This document shows, in pieces, positions 1 to 13,856 of a DNA stretch of 64,000 bases; the stretch's first letter is position 1, and each line of letters starts with the position of its first letter. The notes below the pieces were generated by a model. That model was not told the origin of the DNA. It saw only the letters and a list, made by a program, of their open reading frames with translations, and made no database searches. Source of the DNA: Climacteris rufus (lineage: Eukaryota > Chordata > Aves > Passeriformes > Climacteridae). The translations under genes and the position numbers were made by a program. The stretch lies in contig VZRZ01004225.1 of assembly GCA_013398175.1 (NCBI GenBank), positions 665,426-729,425 of the forward strand, given 5' to 3'.

Positions 1-3000
1 AAGAGAGAGTGGGATAAAACTGAAATAATGAAGCTGGAAATTAAGAAAATGACCATTTTGTAACATTTGAAAATTGAATATGAGACAGAAAGAGCAGCAG
101 AATGGACTTCATTGAATTGCTAGTCACATACAACATAGAGACACTAGTCACTGCCCTGAACTTCTTCTTAGTGGTTGACAATTTGAGAAACAACAGTCTA
201 CAGGTGGTCTGTGAGCTCAGGTGCAGGATGGTCTTCCTGCATCCACAGTAAAGCATTTAAAGAGCTGGTAGACATGCAATGCATGTGCCTAGTGCACTAT
301 GCATGTATGGAGAGCTCTTGGGGTGGTAGTTTTCTTCCATAGGCATGAAGTAATCCCAGAAGATGCTCAGAAGATCTGATAGCACCCATAAGAATTGCAG
401 CCCCCTTCTAAGAATGCATGGAGTAAATTGAAACTCTGGGAAAAGAATAATGCACCACTTCCAGTTTCATACCCTCAGGAATTCTGTGGATAAATAAAGG
501 GGCTGTTTTTACCAATAAAAAAATATAAATACAGCATGTTGAAATGAAAATGGAAACTGCAGTTCCTGTACTCATGGACAAGAGAGGTATAAGAATTGGC
601 AGTTGCAGGCTGTCCCAGATTTTCACCCTCAGAAAGTGTTACAACATCAGTGTTAAGAGAAGGCTTGCAGGAGATGAGGGCCCCTCTTTGTCATCCCAGA
701 CTCACTGCCCAGAGGTCAACAGAAATGTTGGTTGATACCAGGAGAACTGGAGGAGGTGACAGAAATGGGACGTGGTTATAAGTGCAGTGATACTCCTGTC
801 ACAAAGATAGAAGACAAACTTTATTTCTGATCTGAGATTGATTGTTAATAGAAAGTGAGAGAGAAGGAAATTTTTCATTTTTAAGATTGCAAATCACTAA
901 GTGCATCCAAATTCAAATCTAATTTATGCTAGCAGATCTGTGATCTAAGCCCTGAAGTTTGTTTCTTTTTTTTAACCTAATCATTGAAACATCTCCTTTC
1001 ACCACTATTTTACATTTCGAGCCCAGCCGGTGTGCTGAATCTGAATGAGTAAAGTGATTAGCTGCTGTGTATGTCCATTGGAGCTGCAGGTTTCTGACCA
1101 CCCATGTTTAAAGTAACCATGGCCTAAACTCACACTTAATGCATCTTTCAAGGGCAAACTATACTATGAATATTTGAAAAATTTCCTAAAGGCAAGGATG
1201 CAAAAACACCATGTCAAACCCACTTTAATTATTTCTTTTTTTTAAGACCTCGTTAACTAATGAAGAAATAGCTAAAAGATACAGGATTAACTTCACAGGA
1301 GGGGCAGTAATAGTATATTTTGCTCCTTCTAGCTAGGCTTGCATATACATCTGCATGTTATCATTATCTCTCTCTTTTTATCATGCAGTTTCAGCTTACT
1401 GCAAAACTGAAATCTGTAAGTGCTTGGAAAAGTGCTGACAGATAACTGGTAAAAATGTGAAAATTTATCTTATACTGAACATGCTATGCAAAAGTATAAT
1501 TGTTCTGTTGTTTTATCATAAGAGTCCTTATGCTAACATGTTTGAAGTTGGCACTAACTCTTGAGGGAATTTTAAAGATATATCATATTTATCGCTTCTT
1601 TGTATTTTTATAAACCTTCATGTCATTTGCAACTAAATATCAACATGATTTGGTTTTGAACAACTCTCTATTCAGGCAGTACCTCACTTTTTTTCCTGAT
1701 TCTTCGTCTGAAATACACCTCACATGTAGTATTGCCCCAAGGGACAGTTCCAAACCTGCTAGAACCACCATATGTAAACACTGTTGTATTTCAAGAGAAT
1801 TTGCTTCCAGATTCAAATTATTTAACTTATTCCTAGCTCTACCATGGATCAAAACGTTCTAAATCCCCATATGAATTCAAATTTTAGGGGTCAGCACTCA
1901 ATTGCACTCTCTGTACACTGGGAAATGTACAGCAAACTGCCCATCAGTTTCATGGCCTGTGTGCCTCTGAAGAAACTGTATTTCCATGCTTGAAATCCCT
2001 TTCTATGACAATATTAGTCAAATGCACCAAGTGGGAAAATCTAATTGGTAGTAAAAAACAATTCTAACTGTCATGACCTTGTCTATATTGTGAGTATTGT
2101 CACTTTTAACACTGGTTCATTTGAACTGGGATTAGGAGTGGTAGGAATTATAGGGTCAATTATCTCCCGTAGCTAAAATTAATCTCTTTATAATTCAATC
2201 CCACAGCACTAGTCTGTCATATCCTAAAGCAGTATTATGACTTTAATGCAGCTAAATTGCAAGAATAAACTGTTTTATGAAGGACAATACTTGGCTCCAG
2301 ATGTAAATATTTAATAAAAATTTGCTAGGAATATACTGAAAATCAAAAGTAAATGCAGCTCTTCTGTGCAGTTTTCTTTATAAATGCTTCCTTCTGAAAA
2401 GTATGCAACAGTCCTAATCAATCTTTACACTCTAACTATCTTTTTTCTAACAATGCCATATGAATAGACAGGCACATTTAGATGTCACAGCAAGAGAAGA
2501 CATTCTGTCCATTATAAAAAGGTGTGTGAACGCTATACTCCTGACCACAGAATCATCAGAATCTTTGTATGTCAAGAGCTGTACGGATTTCCCCATAATT
2601 TCTTCATCTACCTCCTAAATTAAAATAATAGCAAGACTCATTTTTTACTCTAATGGGAGCTGGACTGGGTTAACAGATCAAAGACTTTTTTGCTTACAAA
2701 CTGTTTATTACTGGGTGTAACTGTGATTCTATGATTCACCCTAGAGAAGCTGAGGGAAATCTTATGGTCAAAATAAACCATGTGATCTAGACCAGGATAC
2801 TGCACAGGTCATTCTGATCTGTATTATTTCTTGTAGTGCAACCTTGAATAGACAGGTGGGTGAACCAGAAAAAACATTTTGCAAAAATAAAACTTTTAAC
2901 ACTAGGAAATGAAAATGACACATATACTGCTGCAAAAATGTCATGCTAAAGCAAAACTACTGTAAAAATCTTCTGTACTGCTTAATTCCTTTGTTAAAAA

Positions 3001-4730
3001 AATCTAAATCTAAATCTTGCCTTACACTCCAGTATTGGAAAAAAAATTATTTGGCTTTTATTTTTAGCTGATTGGAAAACGGATTTGCAAAATATTGTAA
3101 GTACATGTAAACACAGTTTATGAGTGTGGGAGTGTTAACAAGCCACACTGGTTGGACAAATATATATTTCTTTTCCCCACCATATGCTCTCTTTAGTCAT
3201 CTGTTAGCGATACGCACTTAGATGTGCTCTACTAATGTCTACTCATTATAAACAAGCACATCACAAAGACCTTGATAAAACCTTCCCTCTGTCAATAGTT
3301 AAGGAAAGTAAAGCTTAGTGATTGAAAAACACATCTGGAACCTGCTCATCATCCTTTAAAGCTAAATTTCACCTCTGAAGATGGAAATACTTTCTTTGTC
3401 AAAAGACATCTTTAAATATTACATCAATTTTTTCACATACATATGATGTCAGAGTAAGGACATGCATTACCAGAGGCTATAAAAACCTGCAAGCATGAAA
3501 AATCTGTGAATTTCATCTTTTGGATGTCTCTGTGTTCTTCAAAACTTAAACTTCAATTTGAAATAAACTTCTAAACTATTTCTTTGGTTCTCTGCGTAAG
3601 TCACTATGCCAATTTATTGTGTGCGTGAAACCACAGCACTGGCAGAGGTTGTCCCTCCAGCACACTTAATGAGATGTTAAATTTGAAATCTTAAATTATT
3701 GCTTAGAATCAATTTTTAGAAAACAGTCACATATGAAAACATCCTGATGTAGTTTGTGCACATAGATATATGTTTATCTATTTTACAAACAACTCACGCA
3801 TATTTATCCCCCTTTACAGAAACAACTGCTTCTCAAGGATATATCTATCTATATATCTAGACATTTGTTTTGACTTCTCAAAGATGTCATTTTATACTTC
3901 CAAAATCAACACCTAAATCTCTAAAACACAACTGATTTAAACTGCTGAAGCTGACAAAGAGATATCTTATAAACTATAGACATTTTCTTGCATTTTTCTT
4001 TCAAAGAGTTGTGTGCTCTGTCACTCACTGATACACATACATGCATCTCAAAAGCTGTCTGTGACACTGATGAGACAATGTTTTAACATTCTGCAAGGTA
4101 AAGAGTTCCTATATGCTTTCAGGTGATTTCTAAGGTAAGACCGAACATTTGGAAGAGGTTTTCCTCTGGACTTCTAAAAGAAAACAGAGTCCGCTTTTAC
4201 ATCTGGATAATTTACACAATGATATCTGAAAGTTGTTCCTTTTCTGACATAAAAATATACCCATATCTATCAACCTAAACTTCAGTCTAGGTTTCTTTAT
4301 CTACCACATTTCTCTTCTTTCCTCCCTGTGTCCCACTGCAATCACTACAACATTTCTACTTGCTTATGTTTTCTCAAGGTCAGAAATCCTTTGTTTATGT
4401 GGTGCCACAGCCCCATCCTCATTGAGATCAAAGCCTGCTCTCCCAGTCTTCAGGAAAGCTTTGGGAAAAGACATCATTGGCTTACATTTATCATTCAGCA
4501 GTAGTTGGGATTTGAGAAATCCGGTTAGGCCTTGTGTTTGCAGTTCCTGTAGTAATTTCATATCCCATTCTCAGTCTTACTGCATTTCTGTAAACACTGC
4601 AGTATTCCTAACAGGAGATGCCATAGAGCATGACATTTTGGTGTTGAAAAGGAATGAGCCACTACATCTGCAATAAGTTGGATCATCCCATGTGTGTAGC
4701 AAGTCTGAGGTTCCCAAATGCATCCAGCTG
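1..4730. other. Intronic DNA, no gene seen
   Basis: Unique AT-rich sequence. A patch at about 540-780 is somewhat GC-richer and holds two overlapping 60-codon open frames on the plus strand, but it has no recognisable domain and no good splice borders. No recognisable repeat of any length. Confidence 0.5.
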
Positions 4731-4754
4731 TACATATGTACATATGTACATATG
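4731..4754. repeat. Three tandem copies of TACATATG
   Basis: 24 bases are an exact threefold repeat of the octamer TACATATG. Each CATATG and each GTAC junction is itself palindromic, so the whole tract is nearly self-complementary. Confidence 0.9.
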
Positions 4755-6540
4755 CAGACCAATTCTCCATCAGGTGTCCACTTAGCTTAACACACAGGAC
4801 ACAATGGGTTTGCATCCATCATGTAAAGTAAAGTCTGTAGATGTATGCTCCTGTTGAATCAATGTTAGATTTGCTATCTCTTTTAATCTATAAAATAACC
4901 ATTTTATCCCTTGTTAACCTTGATCAGCCATCTCCAACTTCATGAGTATAATCTATCTGTCCTGGACAGCATAACAGGATAACATGTCTACTTACAGTAA
5001 TTGTTCTCAATGCTTATTTGATTCAGAAATTTGTTACTTCAGTTTTAGCCTTGAAAAAGTGCTTGTAGACTGAAAACCCTCTCTGCTTGGTTTTTTTTTC
5101 TGACTGCAGTAGTCCTTCTAATAAAAGACATTGCTTCTACATACAAGCCTTGTCCTATTATATCAAGTCTGCACCGGAGCAAAGAAAAGTAGTATTTAGT
5201 GCAGCTGTCAGAGATTCATTCAGAACCATGGTGGATGAAAATAAGACAAGGCAATAATCTATGATTCCTGAGAAACAACTTTGCAGTCAGTCTTGATTGA
5301 GTTATGCACTGAATGCCATGTGAACCACTGTTGAGAGTTGTGGTCTTGAGCACCCATTTCAAGAATACTAGTGTGATTTCAAGGAGGGAGAACATTATTC
5401 CTAACACATACATAGTTTCAAGGTCAATAGCCTCTTTTCCATCTACAAGTACATTTCAAATCCCTTCAAATACACCTGCAAAAGACAGTCTGAAAATGGA
5501 AATGGTATTTACATTTAAACAGCATATTTGGTCTCAGGACATATTTTATTGTTAAAAAGTCAATACTAGTTTTTGGAGACACTCTAGGCTTTTACCATAT
5601 TTCCTCGGTTATCACTCTCTCCAATAATAAGATTCAAAAGCTATTCTACTGCTTAAAATAGTCACAGGCAGAATTTAGGCTAACCCTAAGGGTTTTTAAA
5701 AAGTATCCTTATGACACCTCAAACTCATTGGTGCTTAAAGACAAGCATCACATGAGAAACACCCCAGCATGGCAGGCTCAGTTCATAGCACTTGCTCAAT
5801 CCCTAAAATGACCTAAGTAGACCAGTATTGATTGCCTATGAGGAATGTTGAGATCAGCAGCAAGCACAATAGCCACAGTAACTTTCATTCAAGTACACCA
5901 CAGGGAACAGATCTCTTCTGTGCTAAAGGTACTGTTTTGAGCACACATGCAGCAAACTTCTTGTTCCCAAACCTCAGGATGCAGAAGGTCTTATCTCCCA
6001 CTTACCTCTGACCAGATAATAAACTAAAGGGAAGGGAATGGGGACAGCTTTTTAACGCTCCAAAATATTGAAGGCGAAACAAGAACCTGACACTGCCCAA
6101 GTTACGTTGGCTAGGTTAAGGCTATCTTAAGATTACTCTGTGAGAGTAATGGAAACTGTTTTATAATAAACAATTCCTAAAGCTGTCATTAAAAAAAAAA
6201 AAAAGGAAAAAAAAGAAAAGCATTTTCTAGAGTGCACAACTGTTTTTCAAGAGTTATCAAATCTTAGTTGCTTGGGAAATGAACAGTAGACCAGAGGTTA
6301 CTCACACATTTATGGATCCTTGAGATTAACATTATTAGATCCTAAATTTATGGCTTTTTTTTTCATTCTGTTACATGACACATTTACATTTCTTTAACTG
6401 GGGTAATAGATAAGCAGTTACTCATAGTATAGCATAGCACAGTGTCCTGCTCTGTATATGGACATATATCTATCTTTATTGCCATGATGGCTCTCATGTC
6501 AGAATTTTGAGGTCCAGTCTTGCATTGGTATACATTGTGG
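4755..6540. other. Intronic DNA, no gene seen
   Basis: Unique sequence, with an A-rich run at about 6190-6220. Open frames on both strands near 5216-5555 overlap one another and show no domain. Confidence 0.5.
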
Positions 6541-7010
6541 TAGTTAAAGCTGCATGATCACGTCTGGCCTTTCAAAAGCATATTTGTATTGTAAAATATA
6601 TTAATGATAAGACATCCTTTCTTGTGTTGTGATTTTTCATTAATTGCAATGGATTAGCAAGGTCCTTTTCTCTACATAAAAGATGTAAAGCTGACACTCC
6701 TGAAATCAGCTTTATAATATAAACTCAAGAAATACTGTATTGAGTCATTACACATTATAATATTTCATTTCTTTTGCTTTATACAACTGCAGAGATTTCC
6801 ATTTTCATAATCAGCCCCTGCAATAACAGCTTCAAACTTTGCAATATTAAGCAGCATCCTTTAAATATATGCAGTATTAGTAATTTAAATTATTAGGTTT
6901 TGACTTTGAACCTTTAAAAGGTGTCTTATTAACAACTCTATCAATGCTGCATTGTCTTTTCATAATGCAAAACTTAGAAGCATTTGAAGAGCAACATTAA
7001 AAAAAATGGA
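6540..7010. promoter_or_regulatory. Candidate conserved noncoding element
   Basis: A repeat-free AT-rich block dense in TAAT/ATTA cores (cattaattgcaatgg, ttagtaatttaaattattagg), with forkhead- and POU-like words. It has no mobile-element signature. The look is typical of developmental intronic enhancers, but conservation cannot be read from one sequence. Confidence 0.25.
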
Positions 7011-9829
7011 AAAAAAAGAAACTAAATGAAATCAACACACAGTAACCTGAAAAAGTAGCCATAAAAATTGGGTTTATAACAGAATACTTTTTGAAGTAAT
7101 TGGCACAAAGACTATACTAGTGCAGATTGCTGCAAGAGCGCTCTTGGCAAGAACATCATAAGCACTAGCAAAACTTTAATATGCTCAAACAGCCAAATAC
7201 AAACTGACACCAGGAACTCATGTGTGGCAACAAACAGGAAAAAAATAGAGTATCTCAATTTAATACAAACCTACATACAAAGGGATCAATTTTTACAATT
7301 CGTGGTTTAGCATACAATACAGCTGTCCTCAGAGTGAATATAGAATAGCTATACATAAGAAATTAGAATTATCAATTCGGGGGAATTTCTCAAGAGTCTT
7401 TTTGATATGTAATACAGCAAATATAATGACTTAGAAACCAGACATCAATGCATTAAACGAGATCAGGTTGAGATCTATTTAGAAAAGACAGGTTTAAGCT
7501 GGAAAAAGAATCTCTTTGATATGACCTCCAGAGCAGACCATTTGCAGAAGGATTCAAGATGAGCAGATTTACCCTTGCGTATCTGTTTGCTTCACAGCTG
7601 CTTTTAAATATAAACTCTAAAATATTTAATACTGAGTTATTGCAGGATTAGGTCTATGCAGTAAAAAAGAGTAAGAACCTGGGATTTTCTTGCACTTCTT
7701 GCAAATGTTATAATGGATTTTATATGTTGAATTCAGAGGAATAAATGAAACATAGTTAATTTAAAATCTAGCTAACATAATTAACTTATTTATAAATGTT
7801 CTGTTATAGAATCTGGCTACTGCTGGTCAAACTAGTAATCTGGAATGTCTCAGAATTTTCAGTAGTCTGCATCCCTGATTTGTGGCCAATACTCATTTAA
7901 CCCTGAAACTCAAAGGATCAGTTCATTTTAACAGATTTGCCACTTCAAATCCCTCGGTGTTCAAATATGTTGCATTTTTTTTCCTCACGGAATGTTTGAA
8001 GTCCCCTTTAAAAATAATGCCTTGAGGATATTTTTTCCTTAATACTATTTAAAGAAAGTTGAAAGCATTTAGCTATTGAAGTGTGCAGGGCTCCAATAAA
8101 GGAATTGTCATCCCTGCCCATGAGCAAACTCTCTTGAAAGTCACTATTCCAGAATTCTGGTGCTTCTGGCAGCAGTGAAATTTAAACCTAAGAAAGGACT
8201 TTTGTTGCATCAGTTTCAATGCATTTTACCAGAATATTGCGGAGTAGTGGAAAACGGCTACATCATTGTGCAACAGAAAGGGTAAAAAGGTTGTTTAAAA
8301 AAGTTAGTTTCAACCCTGTAAGTCAGGGCAACTGAATCTTGTTGCACTAAAGACAGCTAATAATAAGTATACTTCAGATGTAGTGTCTTCATTTCTTTCT
8401 TTGCAGGGAGAAATGAAAAGGTTCTTTTAGTTTTTTTTTCCTACTGTTTTGTTTGATGTAGTTCTTAGCAGTCCACCAATTACCTTAGGTGATTCTCTGC
8501 AAGGACTTGATAAGTGAGAAAGGACTAGATAAAACAAAATATCTGATATTAATGCATTTTTTCCGACACACAGAGAAAAAGATATAGAAAATGCTGCTGT
8601 CTGGAAAGACAGAAATGGATTTCCCAACTCAACCTTAAGACAGGAATGTTTATGTTTACAGGAATGTCTACTCGAGCTCTCCACCTGTGGCTGGAGCCCC
8701 AGAACTCATTCTGAAGCTAATCAAGAAAAATTACATTCACTCTTCCTAAATTTGTGGCTAAATGGGTAGAAAAATCTGCGTATTTCTTATAATAAAGGTG
8801 GGATACACAGTGAAGAAGGCCGAGAACTATTCTATGAATGTCATTAATACTAAAGTTCCACTGCGTATACTAATGGTGTCTGGTGTATGCACCTACAGTG
8901 AACAGTAATCATTTTGTTTATTTTAATGATTGTATGCTTTCCCTTAGCATGGCCCAATTTTTGCTGGATTTATACAAGCACACAAGGTCTACCAAAAGAT
9001 CTCGGACAACAGAATATGCAAGCTTTCCTGCAGAATGCCACGCCTGTGACAAAAGCAAAGGTGGAGATAGGCAAAAAAGATTAATTTCCATAATTATTAA
9101 TATGCTTTCACTTTCCTTCCATCACTTATATGAATCTAAACTACAAATTTTCTATTTAAAAGGGGAAAACAAACAGCAAGGAATATGAGCTGATTTTATA
9201 AAAAATACAACTGCAAATTTCAGAAAAGCTTCTGCTGGTGACTAGTAATGCATCCACAACCAGATGGTGAAAAGGAATGATCATAAGAGGGGAGGCAAAA
9301 GTCATCTGGCTTGATTTAATGTAATCTGCCAAGATCTAATGTCAGTAGTTCTCTGACTGTGCTCAGTGTTAAATTTGAAACGTTTTAAATACATCTCACA
9401 TGGTCGATAAAGACCATGTAGCTGGCATTCAAACCACAAGCCCCAAGCCCTAAAGTGGCTTTGCAGAGATTCAGGCTGCAGGAGAAGGCATGACAGCCTT
9501 TCCAGAGAAGCAGCCACATGTACTGTCATTACTAGCCAAAGTCCACCCATACAAGGGATATGATTTCTCTTTGAAGAAAAAACTTTCATTCCACTTGGAA
9601 ATGGATGGTCTTTGCAAAGCTCTGACCTTCTCCTTGACAGCTACAAATGGACTGCTATTTATGATCTGTTTCTATAATTCACTTAATGCAGCAAGCTAGA
9701 TTATAGATAGCAATTTATTTGTAAAAATCCTAATAAAACTCCATTGTTTTAAATGTTAGATGTGGATAAATGGGGAGGAAAAACTAATGAGACAAGATTT
9801 GTGTTCTTGAAACTACAGTGAAGAATTCT
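7011..9829. other. Intronic DNA, no gene seen
   Basis: Unique sequence. The 101-codon plus frame at 8883-9188 and the 95-codon minus frame at 9302-9589 have no recognisable family, no tandem coding context and no splice support, so I do not call them genes. Confidence 0.5.
7133..7146. repeat. 14-bp perfect palindrome CAAGAGCGCTCTTG
   Basis: Direct reading gives a perfect 14-base dyad with no loop in otherwise AT-rich DNA. It may be chance. Confidence 0.6.
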
Positions 9830-10000
9830 GGCAGCCTCTTGCTTTATCTGCATTTAAATCAATTTAGTAATTTTTAATTCACTGATTTTCTGTTGTTTAC
9901 TTAACATTTATTAATTGATTGCCATTCTCATGCAATTAATTCAAAAGTTGGCAAGTTTAACATGCAGAGATTAATTTCCTTTTACTAACCCATCGCTTAG
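9830..10000. promoter_or_regulatory. Candidate conserved noncoding element
   Basis: Contains several homeodomain-type cores close together (atcaatttagtaatttttaattcac, ttattaattgattgcc, gcaattaattc) in a repeat-free block. The call rests on composition only. Confidence 0.25.
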
Positions 10001-13000
10001 AACACTTTTTTGGAAAAAAAAACCAGGTTACCAAGAAATTACCTCTACACCAATCATATTTATAAGTGAAATACAGTAGGGGTGTTGCATGCCATCTGTC
10101 AGTCCACACTGAACCTTTCCTTATAAGTGGCTATATTTTTCTATGCAATTCAATAAAAAATTAGGACAGGTCTGCCTTTCACACACTGCAGTCCTGACCA
10201 GAAGTCAGTTTGAACACCCATGACTTACTCCCTGCAAGGCTGGGAATCTCTTCTTTAAGAGTATGATGCATCTTAGGTCATACAGAAATAAATGGTAAGT
10301 CTACCCCATCATCCCGTGGTCACAGGATCTGGACCTTTACAACAACCTCTACAGGTTGCTCAGCTGCCAAGTGTTTCTCATCTGGAATGAGAGCCATTCA
10401 TTTGCCCTTCATGTCACACTCATTTACAATGGCTGAAATGTTTATTCAGGAGGGGAGTAGAGATAATGAGCAAGGTTTCTTTGCTCTTAGTTACCAGGGG
10501 CTATTCACAAGATTTCAGACTCACTCACTGTGTTCCTCATTGCAACACAAAACAGCAGAATGAAAGGAAAAATAGCATTCCGATTTCTCTGTTATTTTAT
10601 TATGGCTTTCACCATACTTGGTGTTTAACTCAAGGCCCCAGTTTCTGTGTCTTTTTTTGCTCTGTGTGTCACTTAGGCTGCTGCTGTAAAGTGGACAGAT
10701 TGATAAAACAGACTTTTTTTTTATAGAGAGAGGCAAGGAATGTGCCTTAGACAACAAATTTATTTGTGGCCTATATAAGACTAGAATGGATTCAAGCATT
10801 TTGATCTCAAAATGAGGATTTAATATCTCTCACGGACAATACAGAGGTTCAGAAAAATATGCAGTTAGGTACAAGAAGACACACAGAATGAATTCAGCAC
10901 TCAGTGCAGACTGTAAGATGCATGAGTGTTCAAGCTGTGATGCATGGAAGTGCTGCAGGGCTTGTAGGAACCCAACCCAGACATTTATTTAGTTTTGCAC
11001 AAAAATTAAAACATAACCTTTCTTTTCTCTCCCATAATGTTGATAAGAAAGCTCTGTAGAAGAAAACTAGTCTTTTCTACCTCTGAGCAATTAATCTGAA
11101 GTTAGCCCTTCATGTAACAACTAAAGGTAGAACATATATGCACATTCATATATGCTTTAATCTTATGCACAGCCCACTGATTTAGTGGAACTAGATCTAC
11201 GGTCTGTTTGTAAAACAACACCCCAAATGATGTAAAAGATTGTGAGAAATGTATACAATATTTAACAAATCAAGATCAGTGGGTTTCCTATAGAAAACTA
11301 ATGTGAAAAGCCTTAGAACAGCATCTTTTTGGTGGAATTTAAAACCTTCCTATGGAAATTTTTAGAAAGCAAATGAATTCTCTGTTAAAATATGTGAGAT
11401 CATTAAAAGAAGCTGGAAAAATTATATCATATACTTCTTGTTATCCTGGTAGACTTTTCAGTAAAAAAAGGGAAATAGGCTAGAAACATACGTAAAATTT
11501 GGAGACTTGCATACTTCAACCTGGTGAGTCATTAGTAGCTCACTGCACATCAATCTACACACCTATGAAATTCAGAGGTGGCGGGTACTGCTTAGACCAT
11601 GCAAAACAGCACAGGATTTGGCTTATTATTCTGTTGAAGTAACTTCTATTATAATTTGTCCACTTTCATCCGCTTATGTTGAGCACCTTTCTTAAATCTC
11701 ACAGGAAATCCCCAGGACACTCCATACAAACATGTACTTTGGATAATTTACTGTTTGGTTTAGCTGCTAAATTTAAAGCAAGCATGGGCTATGGCACTGC
11801 ATATTTTGTCGGATACATTTTCTGGCTTTGTGGGGTATTCACTGCATGATTTGATAAAAATTGAGGCTAAATGAACTCTACAATTTGTATTCCTACAGCT
11901 ACAGGTTTATTGGCTTGGGTTTTTTTTTCCTTGGCTCTGTCTGTAAGGTTCATTACTTACAGTTACTGCAGAATCAATTCGAAATGGCCAAAATCAGTGA
12001 TGGAATTTATAGCACAATAAGCGTACTGCCATACAAGTGCTGTTACACATGAAAGGGCCTCGGAATATTTTCAGCAATCCTTCTACATAGCAGAGTGTTC
12101 TGTTTTTTATCAATTTAACAGAATCACCACAGGTATATTCGAAGAGGTGTAATCCTGACAGCTACACAGAAGATTTTCTCTGAGGCAGATATTTTTACAG
12201 GAAAACAATATTATTGATAAAATCTTAGCATATCAGAACACAAAAAAGAAACTGCACACATCTTTTTCTTTCTCCACATCAGCCATTTGCAGTTCCATTT
12301 CACTCACTGCCCTGAATCAGAAAGTATTTATGAAGGAAGCATTTTCACACTCCTTGAGATATATATTAATTAATTATCAGCACTATGGCATGTGGAAAAT
12401 GGGGAGGGCATTTGAAGCATAAAGTATAGCGTCAGTAGTTGCCTGTTTATAAAGTCTATAAAGATTTACATTTCTACTTAGTACATTTTTCTTTCCAAGT
12501 GTCTCTATTACAGACATCTCATATTTTACATCATTTTGAAGCACAGAAAGTTTTAACTTTAGAATGATGCATTGTGAAAAAAAAGACAGAAAAGACAGAT
12601 GGTAGGCTGTCCTCCCCAAAACTCAATTTCATAATATGCATGTGATTGCTAATAGGCAGGCACTAAAAAACAATTTTCCTTGACAGAGAAGAGCTGATAA
12701 ATTGTCAACATAAACTTTGTCTGTGGTTGCTCCAGTGATCTAAAGCTCTTCTGTGAGCTTTGTACCATCAAAGTCTACATCTTCCAACCATATAAAAATT
12801 TATGAATGCATATGACTATAAAATGACTGAAAGCAACCCATAATGCATGTTTGTGTATTGAGAATCAACTCCTTGCTACTTCAGGAAAAGCTGTGTCCAG
12901 TGCCCCAGTCCTAACCCTGAACATATGACTGTGGGAGATCCAGGCTGGATCCAGTGATGCCCTGTGAGCTAATTGAAACTCTGCATTCAGGCATCTCTTA

Positions 13001-13800
13001 AGCACAATGCTATGTCGAGTGATGGACTGACTTAACCAACATAGTGTTTGTAACAAATGCACCAATGCAAAGGATCACAAGAACTGAAAGTAACTGATTT
13101 GTTAAGAAAAAAATATACATTTCTGAGCACTTGAGAAAGCAGAAATTAATGAAAAATCTAATGATAACAATTTCTGAGAAATATTTATCTGATAACTCAG
13201 ACCTTCCAAAATATGTCAAAAGTGAAAGAGGCCACTGAGTTCACATGATATAAAATTGAGCATTCAGCTCATGCATGCACCAATTCTTGGGCAAAATGTC
13301 CAAACTATTTGTGCATAGAATAAGACTTGTTCACACTGTTCATTTCAGATTTAAATATTTCACTGTAACTGGTATCTACTAATTTTGATTTTTAAAAGAC
13401 TTATAACCATTAAATATTTTCATGCCTCTAAGAATTCAGATCTTATTTTTGAGAATAACTGAGAAACAGTAATTCAACAGCAGATGAGCTGTGACTGTTA
13501 TGTTATCATCATATATGCCTGGGACAAAATGATGTGATGATCCCACCATGTACTTAATTGCAAAAATTCCTTAAGCTTGATTGTGAAAAGACTGAAACAT
13601 TTTGATCAGGCTTTTCTTGCTAGACAGAGGAGACTTGCACTGCTTGCAAGTTTGTGACCAACTCTGTCAAATGAAGCCATGGGAAGAATTTGTATTTCTT
13701 CAACTTTCTTTTGATGGGAGCAATACTGTCAGTTTTGAAGGCACCAACCTTGCTTCCTATTGCTCTAATTGTATGCAGTCTATATTACTCTCTCTATGTC
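10001..13800. other. Intronic DNA, no gene seen
   Basis: Unique AT-rich sequence with no recognisable mobile element. Short open frames on both strands are consistent with chance. Confidence 0.5.
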
Positions 13801-13803
13801 TCT

Positions 13804-13856
13804 TAAAACAAACAAACAGACAAACAAGCAAACAAGTAAACAAACAAGGAAATAAA
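13804..13856. repeat. Imperfect (CAAA)n simple repeat
   Basis: A run of CAAA/CAAG/CAGA tetramers: aaaacaaacaaacagacaaa and onward to ggaaataaacc. It lies inside a 120-codon open frame and explains the K/Q/T/N-rich stretch of that frame, so the frame is not evidence of a gene. Confidence 0.85.

Noticed and set aside
2650..2745. Possible CR1 3' end (gattctatgattcacc, preceded by gagctggactggg)
   Set aside because: Only two short words match, and the conserved ggtcccttccaac block between them is missing.
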